A stretch of 40,617 nucleotides of DNA from an uncultured Eubacterium sp. (GTDB lineage Bacteria > Bacillota > Clostridia > Lachnospirales > Lachnospiraceae): the NCBI GenBank assembly GCA_947090545.1, contig CAMUPC010000010.1:1-40617 (forward strand). The letters run 5' to 3'. Below, in pieces: positions 19,101-26,429 of the stretch (position 1 is its first letter; the number at the start of each line of letters is the position of its first letter). The notes beneath the pieces were generated by a model that did not search any database, was not told where the DNA came from, and saw only the letters and a list, made by a program, of their open reading frames with translations. The translations under genes and the position numbers were made by a program.

Positions 19101-19255
19101 ATCCGGGACTTTCTTCGATCCCGATCCTTGCTATGACGGCGAACGCATTTGAAGAAGACAGGCAGGAAGCGCTAAAGTGTGGCATGAACGGGCATCTGGC
19201 AAAGCCGATCGATGTGGAAATGCTGTTTGCAGCATTAGACAGAATCTTGTCGTAA
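16115..19255 (+). CDS. Cytoplasmic hybrid sensor histidine kinase with PAS domains and two receivers
   Basis: A 1046-residue protein without membrane segments. Order: an N-terminal domain of about 110 residues resembling a degenerate receiver, a PAS domain (from about 130, DHVPNLVWFKDKSG), a second PAS domain (from about 255), a further less clear sensor region, HisKA with phosphoacceptor His546 in NMSHDIRTPMN, HATPase_c (LSNAVKYT, DTGIGMS, GTGLGMAITKN), a first receiver (VVDDDF, IDWMLPD near 837) and a second receiver (LLAEDNEIN, LMDVQMPVMDG near 973). ATG 16115 is chosen for AAGGAG eight bases upstream; a GTG at 16094 is poorer. No DNA-binding output domain is present. The second kinase follows after 16 bp. 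Confidence 0.9.
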   Translation: MYHCQIKIYFAGIACRAFALMEQAAPLEHFTHTFTQSDAPDAALAAHADVIFAGLAGLDAGEALQTLLAAKRADAELIVLAESSQEEEVGASLAKLMDVWTYPMSDKMLRFRFLKWQQAYKLSRDFWQTSQYLDATIDHVPNLVWFKDKSGIHEKVNESFCRTVNKTKQQVQGRSHAYIWDVEEDDPVCAASEQEVMSSRQTRVAEEHIKTGEGMRTLMTYKSPLYDLDGSVMGTVGVAIDVTKERIYEQEIERKNRTLEKIFTTLDCGVMRHSLDGSQILSINRAALSILGYESQEALMEDGFLMCAATILEEDKNRLCQSMQRLKKEGDSISLNYRVRHKNGDILHIMCNIKLLMENGRMFYQRFLLDCTAQKQQEKKKERRQMELAQALTVDYSIVCFFNLNTGKGIPIRGSDHDGGAFTPNDNGNIYFHESMERYIQTVVHEEDREKLRQFASAPYLVQELAKARMQHVNYRAVIDGEVLYYQLKAVRTGKWEKQHGMVLGFRSVDEEIRREMEQKSLLENALLQANRASKAKSVFLSNMSHDIRTPMNAIVGFTALAMTHIGQRDQVEEYLKKIMTSGNHLLSLINDVLDMSRIESGKMHLDEKPCCLPDILHGLRNILQADIHAKRLDLYMDAVDITDEEICCDKLRLNQVLLNLLSNAVKYTAAGGMISMRITQKAGAPFGYAKYEFTIRDTGIGMSKEFVSHIFEPFEREKSSTISGIQGTGLGMAITKNIVDLMNGTITVESEQGKGTEVSVGFTFRLHSGAKEPQDIPDLHNCRALVVDDDFNTCDSVTYMLGQIGMRAEWTLSGKEALLRTHQAVTRGDIYTVYVIDWMLPDMNGIEVARRIRKEMGDEVPIILLTAYDWMDIEDEAKEAGISAFCSKPLFLSELRGTLHDIVNQESAEEAGEEETKKAHTGRILLAEDNEINQEIAAAILGDAGFTTEIAGNGQMAVEMLKNSAPGYYRLILMDVQMPVMDGYTATKQIRALADPGLSSIPILAMTANAFEEDRQEALKCGMNGHLAKPIDVEMLFAALDRILS

Positions 19256-19271
19256 AGTAAGGATAGGATAT

Positions 19272-21851
19272 ATGATAAAACTGAAATTAAAGAAAAAAAG
19301 AAACAGCAGCGCAGTGTTTATGGCAATGATCCTGCTTGTATTTTGTATGATGGGAGGCGTTGTGTACTCGGTGGAGCGAAGGATCTCCTCGGAGATGTCG
19401 GAGTCCGCCATTGAAAACCTGAGTGAAAGCCTGGGATTGATCAAAGGCACGATACAGGCGATTCTGCAAAAAGAGGCAGAATTTCAGCGGATGCTTGCGG
19501 AGGAAATTGCCCTGATGGATGACCCGCAGGAGTTTATCCGCTCAGACCATATGAATAAAACAATGGTAAAGATGTCCGTTGTCCCGTCCGGCTGGACGTC
19601 CGGGATATCCAGTACAGGAAAAGCGTTCAGCGAAAAGGAGCTGGATTTTTCAGCGGGCTATACGGTTGACGGGCTGCCGTTTTCCCAGACGTACGTCAAC
19701 GATATGGGCACCTGGGCATATACGATGAAGTGCCCGATGAAAAAAGACGGCAGGAAAATCGCGGATTTTTATGTGGAATACATTTACGACACGTTTGACG
19801 ATGTGCTGCCGGAACGCTTTTATAACAGCAGCGCGACGCTCTACATTATGGACGCCAAAACGGAGCGCTTTGTGCTAAAGCCAAAGGGGATCGGCGACAG
19901 AGAAGCGGGCAATCTGGACTTGCAGGATTTTTACCGGGCAAACCGGATTCTCGAAGATACGATCCAGCAAAAGGTCAATGAAGGAATCCGCAATGGGGAT
20001 GACCTGATGTTTTATCATGAGATCCGGGGGAAAAATTCGCTTATTTATATGTGGGCGGTCAACGGCGCTTCGATTTATTTAATCGGGTATGTGCCGGTGG
20101 AGGCGATTCAGCGGGAAGGAGACGCCGTCAACCAGAATATATTTGCGGTGGTCACCCTGACCCTGGCTGCGTTTTTTATCTGCCTGATTTTGTATTATTT
20201 TACGCAGAGGCAGCAGAACAGGCTGCGCAGGGAGCGTGAGAAGGAACGTGAGATCTTAAATAAGCAGCTCACGGAAGCATTGCAGGCGGCGCAGATTGCC
20301 AGCAAGTCCAAGACGATGTTTTTGTCCAATATGTCCCATGATATCCGCACGCCGATGAACGCCATCTTAGGATTTACGATTCTACTGGCAAAGGATGCGC
20401 ATAACCAGGACAAAGTGCGCGAATATACGAAAAAGATCACCTCTTCGGGCAAGCACCTGTTAAGCCTGATCAACGATGTGCTGGACGTATCCAAGATCGA
20501 AAGCGGCAAGGTCGTGCTTTCGATTGGAGAATTTACGCTCAACAGCATGATCTCTTCGGTAGACGCGATTATCCGCCCGATGGCAAAGGAAAAGAACCAG
20601 AAGTTCTCCGTGCTTGTAACCGGGATACACCACGAATGCCTGATCGGGGATGAGACAAGGCTGAACCAGGTATTAATTAACCTGCTGTCCAATGCGGTCA
20701 AGTATACCCCGGAGGGCGGCATGATCTTTCTGCGGTTTACAGGGCTTGCACAGCGCTCCGAGCAGTATGAGCATATCCGCATCGAAGTCGAGGACAACGG
20801 GTTTGGCATGACGCCGGAATACCTTAAGGTTCTTTTTGACGCATTTACAAGGGCGGAAAACAGCACGACAAACAAGGTGCAGGGAACCGGGCTTGGGATG
20901 GCGATTACGAAAAATATCGTAGAGCTGATGGGCGGCACGATCGAGGTGGCAAGCGAGGTCGACAAAGGGACTTTGTTTACCGTAGAGCTGGAGCTGCGTA
21001 TCCCGGATGTGGAATCAGACGAACAGTTCTGGCAGGAAAGCGGCATCCGGCGGATACTTGCCGTGGACGACGAGCAGCAGATCCGTGAAAATATCGCACT
21101 GCTGATGAAGCGCACGAAGATTGCCACCGAATTTGCGTCCAGCGGAGAGGAAGCGCTGCGCAGGCTGAAACAGGCACAGGAAAACGGGCAGCAGTACGAC
21201 GTGATTTTATTAGACTGGAATATGCCTGGGATGAGCGGCATCGAGACGGCAAAGCAGATGCGGGAAGTGGAGGACAGGCATGTCCCGATCTTGCTGCTGA
21301 CTGCGTATGACCGGGAAGAGATCGAAGAGGAGGCGCTGGCAGCGGACATTGACGGATTTTTGTCCAAACCGTTTTTTGCATCCGCGTTTCAGGAAAAAAT
21401 AAAGGAGATCCTGGAAAGCCAGGAAAAACAGGAGGAACAGGCACAGCAGGACGCGGGAGCCGAAAGTATTTTAAAAGGGCGGCGTTTTCTGGTCGCGGAG
21501 GATAACGAGATCAACTCTGAGATTTTATTGGAATTGCTGCGCATGGAAGGCGCGGACGCAGAAGTGGCGGAAAACGGGAAGCTTGCCGTAGAGCTGTTTT
21601 GCAGTAAAAAAGCCGGGTATTTTGACGCGGTGCTGATGGATGTACAGATGCCTGTGATGAACGGCTATGAGGCAACCAGAAGGCTCAGGGCACTGGAACG
21701 GGAAGACGCCAAAACGATCCCGGTCATTGCTATGACGGCAAATGCATTTGCGGAAGACGTCAAGGATGCAAGGGACGCCGGGATGGACGCCCATATCGCA
21801 AAGCCGGTGGATATGGATGTGATTCAAAAGACACTGCAAAAATATTTATAA
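19272..21851 (+). CDS. Membrane hybrid sensor histidine kinase with extracellular sensor and two receivers
   Basis: An 859-residue protein. A first transmembrane segment (about 14-32) and a second (about 290-310) enclose an extracytoplasmic sensor region of about 255 residues, probably a PDC/Cache-like fold. Then come HisKA with His356 in NMSHDIRTPMN, HATPase_c (LSNAVKYTPEGG, DNGFGMT, GTGLGMAITKN), a receiver with Asp648 in LLDWNMPG and a second receiver with Asp790 in LMDVQMPVMNG. Both receiver lysines (LSKPF, IAKPV) are present. There is no DNA-binding output. It lies between the cytoplasmic kinase and a solute-binding lipoprotein, which may present ligand to its sensor region. Confidence 0.9.
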   Translation: MIKLKLKKKRNSSAVFMAMILLVFCMMGGVVYSVERRISSEMSESAIENLSESLGLIKGTIQAILQKEAEFQRMLAEEIALMDDPQEFIRSDHMNKTMVKMSVVPSGWTSGISSTGKAFSEKELDFSAGYTVDGLPFSQTYVNDMGTWAYTMKCPMKKDGRKIADFYVEYIYDTFDDVLPERFYNSSATLYIMDAKTERFVLKPKGIGDREAGNLDLQDFYRANRILEDTIQQKVNEGIRNGDDLMFYHEIRGKNSLIYMWAVNGASIYLIGYVPVEAIQREGDAVNQNIFAVVTLTLAAFFICLILYYFTQRQQNRLRREREKEREILNKQLTEALQAAQIASKSKTMFLSNMSHDIRTPMNAILGFTILLAKDAHNQDKVREYTKKITSSGKHLLSLINDVLDVSKIESGKVVLSIGEFTLNSMISSVDAIIRPMAKEKNQKFSVLVTGIHHECLIGDETRLNQVLINLLSNAVKYTPEGGMIFLRFTGLAQRSEQYEHIRIEVEDNGFGMTPEYLKVLFDAFTRAENSTTNKVQGTGLGMAITKNIVELMGGTIEVASEVDKGTLFTVELELRIPDVESDEQFWQESGIRRILAVDDEQQIRENIALLMKRTKIATEFASSGEEALRRLKQAQENGQQYDVILLDWNMPGMSGIETAKQMREVEDRHVPILLLTAYDREEIEEEALAADIDGFLSKPFFASAFQEKIKEILESQEKQEEQAQQDAGAESILKGRRFLVAEDNEINSEILLELLRMEGADAEVAENGKLAVELFCSKKAGYFDAVLMDVQMPVMNGYEATRRLRALEREDAKTIPVIAMTANAFAEDVKDARDAGMDAHIAKPVDMDVIQKTLQKYL

Positions 21852-21864
21852 AAGGGGAAAGCAA

Positions 21865-23169
21865 TTGACAAAATTAAGAAAAATAGGAGCAGCAATCTGC
21901 TGCATAGCAGCCGCTGTCTGCACGCTTGCGGCATGTGGGATGAGCACGCCTTCCGAGGAAAATCTGGTCGACAAACAAGACCAGCCGAAAAAAATTGTAA
22001 ACATGTTCAGCCCGATGGGAAAGACAGACGCCAACGCAGAAAATGTCGCAAGGACCGCGCAGGAGATGACACTCAGCATGGCGGAAGAAAAGCTGGGGCT
22101 GATTATCGAGTACAATACGTATACCGCGCAGGATTATAAGGAAAAAACCTATGACGACGTATGCACCGAACGGATTCGCAGCAACCTGGATGATTTTTAC
22201 CTGCTCAATCCTGATGTTTTCCAGCAGCTAGGAAAAGAAGGGCTGCTTGCCGACCTGTCGGGATTAGACTGTGCGAAAAATTTAAGAGAGGTCGTAAAGG
22301 CGGCAAATACAGTAGACGGAAAGCTGGTGGCGATTCCGCATGAGGTCGTCGCTTATGGATTGTTTGTCAACAAGGACTTGTTTGACCAGTTTGACTTAAA
22401 GCTGCCGGAAACACCCGAGGAGCTGTTAGAGTGCTGTAGGGTATTCAAAGAAAACGGGTATGACACGCCGATTGGCGCAAACCGCTGGTGGCTGGAGACA
22501 TTTGTATTTGCAATCTCTTATGCAAACCTGTACAACGGCGGGAACACAGCCGCCGAGGTGGAGGCGCTAAACAGCGGAGCGGCAAAGTACAGCGATTACC
22601 TGCGCCCGGGCTTTACGTTTTTAAAGGAGCTGATTGACAAGGGATATATAGACGCGCAAAAAGCATACACCTACGAAGCGATCGACGGAGAAGGCGCTGA
22701 TTTCCTGGCGCAGAAAACCCCGATCGTAATGGCGTACTGGGGCGCGGCAAACACCGATACGCTGTACGGCAGGGCAGAGTTTGACATGCAGGTCATCGGC
22801 TTTCCAAGCAGCCTTGGCGCGATGCCGATTGTCTCCATGACCGGGTACAGCGTATGCGAGCAGGCAGAGCACCGCGAGGATGCGCTGAATGTACTGGATG
22901 TGATGCTTTCCGATGAAGCGCTGCAAATATTCGCAGAAAAAAAACAGGTAATCTCCGCTTCCAAAAATGTCCAGACCTATTGCGTCGATGCATTACAGCC
23001 GTTAAACGACAGGATCAACGAAGGCGTCTACGTACTTGCCTCCAATGCGGGGATGAAAGTCGAGCAGTGGGGCAATATGTGCCTGATTGTACGTGATATG
23101 CTGCAAGGCGCAGGCGTGGAAGAGTGCCTTGCGGCGTTTGACCGCTTGCAGGAGCAAAGCCTGCAATAA
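21865..23169 (+). CDS. Extracellular solute-binding lipoprotein (family 1 type) without ABC permease
   Basis: A 434-residue sugar-type solute-binding protein with a lipoprotein signal: a positively charged start, a hydrophobic stretch and the lipobox LAAC (cysteine near residue 24). Internal features such as LAIPHEVVAYGLFVNKDLFD-like text (VAIPHEVVAYGLFVNKDLFD) match family 1 binding proteins. The start is TTG with AAAGGGGA upstream. It closes the three-gene kinase operon, and no permease or ATPase gene is nearby. This suggests sensing rather than transport, or use of a permease encoded elsewhere. Confidence 0.87.
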   Translation: MTKLRKIGAAICCIAAAVCTLAACGMSTPSEENLVDKQDQPKKIVNMFSPMGKTDANAENVARTAQEMTLSMAEEKLGLIIEYNTYTAQDYKEKTYDDVCTERIRSNLDDFYLLNPDVFQQLGKEGLLADLSGLDCAKNLREVVKAANTVDGKLVAIPHEVVAYGLFVNKDLFDQFDLKLPETPEELLECCRVFKENGYDTPIGANRWWLETFVFAISYANLYNGGNTAAEVEALNSGAAKYSDYLRPGFTFLKELIDKGYIDAQKAYTYEAIDGEGADFLAQKTPIVMAYWGAANTDTLYGRAEFDMQVIGFPSSLGAMPIVSMTGYSVCEQAEHREDALNVLDVMLSDEALQIFAEKKQVISASKNVQTYCVDALQPLNDRINEGVYVLASNAGMKVEQWGNMCLIVRDMLQGAGVEECLAAFDRLQEQSLQ

Positions 23170-23189
23170 GAACCGAAAAATTCATACAG

Positions 23190-23252
23190 GAGCCTTTTCC
23201 ATCCGTTTTCAGAAAAATGACAGGTTTGGGAAGGCTCTTTAATTTTTTTCAT
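23190..23252 (+). terminator. Intrinsic terminator of the kinase/solute-binding operon
   Basis: GAGCCTTTTCC (23190-23200) pairs with GGGAAGGCTC (23228-23237), followed by a T-rich tail. It lies just after the lipoprotein gene and before the sigma factor gene. Confidence 0.65.
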
Positions 23253-23258
23253 TTTTTT

Positions 23259-23292
23259 GTAGCATTTTGCCAGCCCGCGGGGTGTTCAAAGT
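23259..23292 (+). promoter_or_regulatory. Possible ECF-type autoregulated promoter
   Basis: TGTAGCATTTTGCC followed by a GC-rich stretch precedes the sigma gene by about 40 bp. It resembles TGTAAC-type -35 boxes used by ECF sigma factors, but the -10 is unclear. Autoregulation is expected for this family; the site itself is tentative. Confidence 0.25.
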
Positions 23293-23312
23293 GAAAGGGG
23301 GAATGAGACAGT

Positions 23313-23819
23313 ATGGAACAGGCGCCATTCGATCTAAAAAACGGCAGCACAGAGCAGATCATCCGCTATTATGCGGATATGGTATACCGCCTTGCATTTG
23401 CGCGCACCGGGTCAAAATATGATGCAGACGATATTTTTCAGGAAGTATTTTTGCGCTACGTCAGGTCACACCCGTCATTTACCAGCGAAGAGCACCGCAA
23501 AGCATGGCTGCTGCGCGTCACCGTAAACTGTTCACATAAATTTTTTTACGCGTTTCGCCGCACAAACGAACAGGAGCTTACCGAAGCCCCGCCAGCCACG
23601 CCTTTTTCCGAAGAGGATACCAGCATGTACGAGCAGCTCCTTAAGCTGCCGCCGAAATACCGCGAAGTGATCCATCTGTTTTACTACGAGGATTTGTCAG
23701 CCGAAGAGATCAGCCGTATGTTAAACCGCAAATATTCGACCGTCCGTACGCAGTTGACACGGGCAAGGGCGCTGCTGCGGGATTTTTTAGAGGAGGAAAA
23801 ACATGCACAAAGAAGATAA
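23313..23819 (+). CDS. ECF-type RNA polymerase sigma factor
   Basis: A 168-residue sigma-70 family protein with region 2 (about 10-75; SKYDADDIFQEVFLRYV, followed by HRKAWLLRVTVN) and region 4 (about 105-160; LPPKYREVIHLFYYEDLSAE, then MLNRKYSTVRTQLTRARALL). It directs RNA polymerase to a small regulon, probably of envelope stress genes. The next gene overlaps it by 17 bases and encodes the probable anti-sigma factor, a pairing typical of clostridial ECF/DUF4179 loci. Confidence 0.9.
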   Translation: MEQAPFDLKNGSTEQIIRYYADMVYRLAFARTGSKYDADDIFQEVFLRYVRSHPSFTSEEHRKAWLLRVTVNCSHKFFYAFRRTNEQELTEAPPATPFSEEDTSMYEQLLKLPPKYREVIHLFYYEDLSAEEISRMLNRKYSTVRTQLTRARALLRDFLEEEKHAQRR

Positions 23820-24903
23820 GTACGAGTGTTTATTAAAAGAGCGCTACCAAAGCCTGTGCAGCTATGCTGCGCCAAGCGAACGGCTGCTGCGCGATACGAT
23901 TCAAAAAGCGCGCCGCCTGGAACAAAAGCATCCAGGCAGAAAAAGCGGCAGGGCGGTGTACAAGGGCGCCATTGTATTAGCGTCCGCCTGTATCTGCCTG
24001 TATGCCGCGATGCCGGTGCTTGCAGCTTCGTCAGATTCAATGTACAGGCTGATGTATCATGTATCGCCGCAGGCCGCGCAGTATTTTATGCCCGTAGAGC
24101 TGTCAGATACCACAAACGGGATTCAAATGGAAGTCGTCTCCGCATCTGTCCGCGGCAATACCGCGCAGGCATATGTTACGATGCAGGATCTGGAAGGAGA
24201 CAGGATCGACCGCACGATCGACCTGTATGACAGCTACAGCATCAACCGCCCCTTTGACAGCTCCTGCCACTGCGAGCTTGTCGGATATGAGGAAAGCACC
24301 AAGACAGCTACGTTTTTAATTACGATCGAGCAGTTTGGAAATCAAAAGATCGGCGGAGATAAAATTACGTTTACCGTAGGCACATTTTTAAGCGGCAAGA
24401 AAACGTACCAGGATCTGCTTGTTCCGCTGGAACTGTCACATATCACCGATGCCGCCAGCGTACAAGAGGTAGAAGTACAGGGCTTAGGCGTTTCCGATGA
24501 GAAATGGATGGACGCCTTGTGGAAAAACAGCCAGAAGTATCTGACAGCATTAGTCCCGGCAGCACCGATGCCGCAGTTTTCGGTGGACGGCATAGACCTT
24601 ACAGGCATCGGCTATGTCGATGGAATGCTCCATATCCAGACAGCGGTGCCAGATCCGCTGGAATCTGATAATCATGGAGAGTTTTATCTGAAAAACGATG
24701 CCGGCAAAACGGTAAACAGCGCTTACAGCTTTTCATATTCTGAGGAAACGCAGCAAGGCAAACGGGTGGATTACCACAATGAAGTATTTGAGATCGGAAA
24801 AGATGAGCTTGCGGGGTATCGGCTGTACGGGGATTTTGTGATCAGTGGAAAAAAGACGGATGGAAAATGGAGGGTGACGTTCCCGCTGGAGGAAGAGAAG
24901 TAG
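23803..24903 (+). CDS. DUF4179 membrane protein, probable anti-sigma factor
   Basis: A 366-residue protein with a cytoplasmic N-terminal region of about 45 residues, one transmembrane segment (about 50-70, AIVLASACICLYAAMPVLA) and a large extracytoplasmic part. The region from about residue 73 (SSDSMYRLMYHVSPQAAQYF) matches the DUF4179 pattern found in proteins encoded next to ECF sigma factors. The N-terminal region would hold the sigma factor until an outside signal releases it. AGAGGAGG is upstream of the start within the sigma gene. The last 100 bases are C-poor, close to repeat copy 5. Confidence 0.82.
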   Translation: MHKEDKYECLLKERYQSLCSYAAPSERLLRDTIQKARRLEQKHPGRKSGRAVYKGAIVLASACICLYAAMPVLAASSDSMYRLMYHVSPQAAQYFMPVELSDTTNGIQMEVVSASVRGNTAQAYVTMQDLEGDRIDRTIDLYDSYSINRPFDSSCHCELVGYEESTKTATFLITIEQFGNQKIGGDKITFTVGTFLSGKKTYQDLLVPLELSHITDAASVQEVEVQGLGVSDEKWMDALWKNSQKYLTALVPAAPMPQFSVDGIDLTGIGYVDGMLHIQTAVPDPLESDNHGEFYLKNDAGKTVNSAYSFSYSEETQQGKRVDYHNEVFEIGKDELAGYRLYGDFVISGKKTDGKWRVTFPLEEEK

Positions 24904-24929
24904 TGCTGGGATACCTGCTATTGTTTGAG

Positions 24930-24972
24930 GGACGCTTGGAGAGGAGGTAAGCCAGCCCCCTCTCCCGGCTAA
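24930..24972 (+). repeat. Palindromic element copy 5, internally deleted
   Basis: A 43-bp sequence joins an element start (GGACGCTTGGAGAGG) directly to an element end (CCCCCTCTCCCGGCT) with only about ten bases between. It looks like a copy from which the whole middle was lost, leaving a short hairpin 26 bp after the DUF4179 gene, where it may act on the transcript end. Confidence 0.75.
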
Positions 24973-25057
24973 CGTTTCCAAACGCTGCAATAAAAAATGC
25001 TGCTGTGAGGTATTTCGCCTGTAATTATCAGGCATTTAAAAGCGGAAAAATGAAAAT

Positions 25058-25927
25058 TTATAAATAATCACTGGCATCTTTATCCGTAAGGCTATATGTC
25101 TGCATGATGATAGATTTTATCTCATCCTCTTTGTGCCCCAAATGCCGTAGGATGCCTACAGCGCCCCGAATGCCTTTTTCCATGCCTTTTTCTAAAGCGT
25201 TTTGTTCTCTTAAAAGTATCTGAGGTTCAATGATTGGCTTCACAATCTCCAGTAATTCTTCACTCATATTAGCATCTCCCATCCATTCTTTTAAAATCTG
25301 AATATTTGCCCTGAACGCCACTTCAAGGACAGCTTCTGCATATTCCCTGTCCATTTTTCCAGTAAGCAGCCGCATATGCTCCAATAGGTTTTGTAAATCC
25401 TGTTTTTTCAGCTTTCCTGACAAAGCCCTGAGCCAGACATGCAGTTCAGGCTGTAATTCTTTAGTAACGACAATCTGGGCTGGAAATAGTATATTGCCCG
25501 TGATATAATAGATTCCTTTAAAGGGATTTGATACCTGATAACCGTGTTCCTGAAAATACGCAAACAAGCCAGACGGTTTATTATCACGGACAAATGTCAT
25601 AGTTATATCGTTTTCGGCAATGGCATCAACCGTTTTGCCATAGGATTTATAAAGACAGGCATAGCCTTCTACTTTGAAAAAAACGTCTATGTTCAGGCTG
25701 TCAGCAGGGTCTTTGTATTCCAGAATATTATGCCCCCTGAAAATGCAGCCAATTTCGTTGTGAATAGGTATGTCTGTCTGATTTTTCGTAATCAGAAGGT
25801 CTATCACCAGCGGTTTCACGTTCAAGTTATATTCCCTGTCAAATCTCAGGCTGTCCCGCCAGTCAGCCATTTCCAAATTCATGGCGGCAATAAATGCCGG
25901 ATGCCACTGTATCTTTGTATCACTCAT
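25058..25927 (-). CDS. Rpn-family PD-(D/E)XK nuclease/putative transposase
   Basis: A 289-residue protein of the Rpn/transposase-like PD-(D/E)XK group common in Clostridia. The nuclease core reads LVIDLLITK, then GCIFRGHNILEYKDP with the E-x-K pair. The C-terminal half is helical and charged, ending in a GILRHLGHKEDEIKSIIMQ segment seen in relatives. Rpn proteins of E. coli promote recA-independent recombination. The gene is much more AT-rich than its neighbours, a sign of transfer. It lies between repeat copies 5 and 6. A good AAGGAG site and a strong promoter precede it. Unlike the broken relative at 7862-8683 it is intact. Confidence 0.85.
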   Translation of the reverse strand: MSDTKIQWHPAFIAAMNLEMADWRDSLRFDREYNLNVKPLVIDLLITKNQTDIPIHNEIGCIFRGHNILEYKDPADSLNIDVFFKVEGYACLYKSYGKTVDAIAENDITMTFVRDNKPSGLFAYFQEHGYQVSNPFKGIYYITGNILFPAQIVVTKELQPELHVWLRALSGKLKKQDLQNLLEHMRLLTGKMDREYAEAVLEVAFRANIQILKEWMGDANMSEELLEIVKPIIEPQILLREQNALEKGMEKGIRGAVGILRHLGHKEDEIKSIIMQTYSLTDKDASDYL

Positions 25928-25952
25928 ATGGAAACTCCTTTATCATATATCA

Positions 25953-25981
25953 ATTATATCATATATTCGGAAATATGACAA
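25953..25981 (-). promoter_or_regulatory. Promoter of the Rpn gene
   Basis: On the minus strand TTGTCA (25981-25976) and TATAAT (25958-25953) are 17 bp apart, 25 bp before the start codon. This near-consensus promoter suggests that the gene is expressed. Confidence 0.65.
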
Positions 25982-26098
25982 ATTATATTGCATAACCGAA
26001 TTCATATACTATAGCAAATCCTATTAATTATGATTGCACATCATTACCCAGTCGAAAGTAAGATACACCGTGAGAGATTCAGTGCGGCAACCTGCGAG

Positions 26099-26344
26099 AA
26101 CCAGCCGGAGGAAGGGGAGCGGGGCTGGCTTTCGGTTCCGTTGGAAAAATGTTAGGAGCCCTTGGCATCCTGCCAGGAAAAAGCAGGGGCGAAGCCAAGC
26201 GGCACCTTTAGCTGCTGGCATCAGCCAGGGCGAACTAGGTGCCGCGCCCGGACGGTGCCACAGCGCAGCCGCAGGATGCTTAGGGCTCCTTACATTTTGG
26301 AATCGGAACCGAAAGCCAGCCCCGCTCCCCTTCCTCCAGCGTCC
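26099..26344 (-). repeat. Palindromic element copy 6, full length, subtype B
   Basis: A 246-bp reverse-oriented copy from AACCAGCCGG (26099-26108) to CCAGCGTCC (26336-26344). The arms 26108-26139 and 26305-26336 are perfectly complementary over 32 bp, although they contain changes against copy 2 such as GAGCGGGGCTGGCTTTC. The core hairpin is conserved with an ATCA loop on the plus strand. It occupies most of the gene-free stretch 25928-26429, with the Rpn promoter on one side and the GH3 promoter on the other. Confidence 0.92.
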
Positions 26345-26371
26345 CCCCTCGAAAAAAGTCCCACATACCAC

Positions 26372-26400
26372 TTGTACGAACCCTGAAACACGTATATACT
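26372..26400 (+). promoter_or_regulatory. Promoter of the GH3 gene
   Basis: TTGTAC (26372-26377) and TATACT (26395-26400) are 17 bp apart, starting 28 bp beyond repeat copy 6. Confidence 0.6.
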
Positions 26401-26429
26401 GATAACTAACACCCAAAAAGGAGAAAACA

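Noticed and set aside
20195..21444. Long antisense frames within the histidine kinase genes
   Set aside because: They mirror the codon pattern of the kinase genes and have no start signals.
25058..25927. Database-style label of isopropylmalate dehydrogenase for the Rpn-like protein
   Set aside because: Related clostridial proteins sometimes carry this name, but the sequence shows a PD-(D/E)XK core and no dehydrogenase motif.
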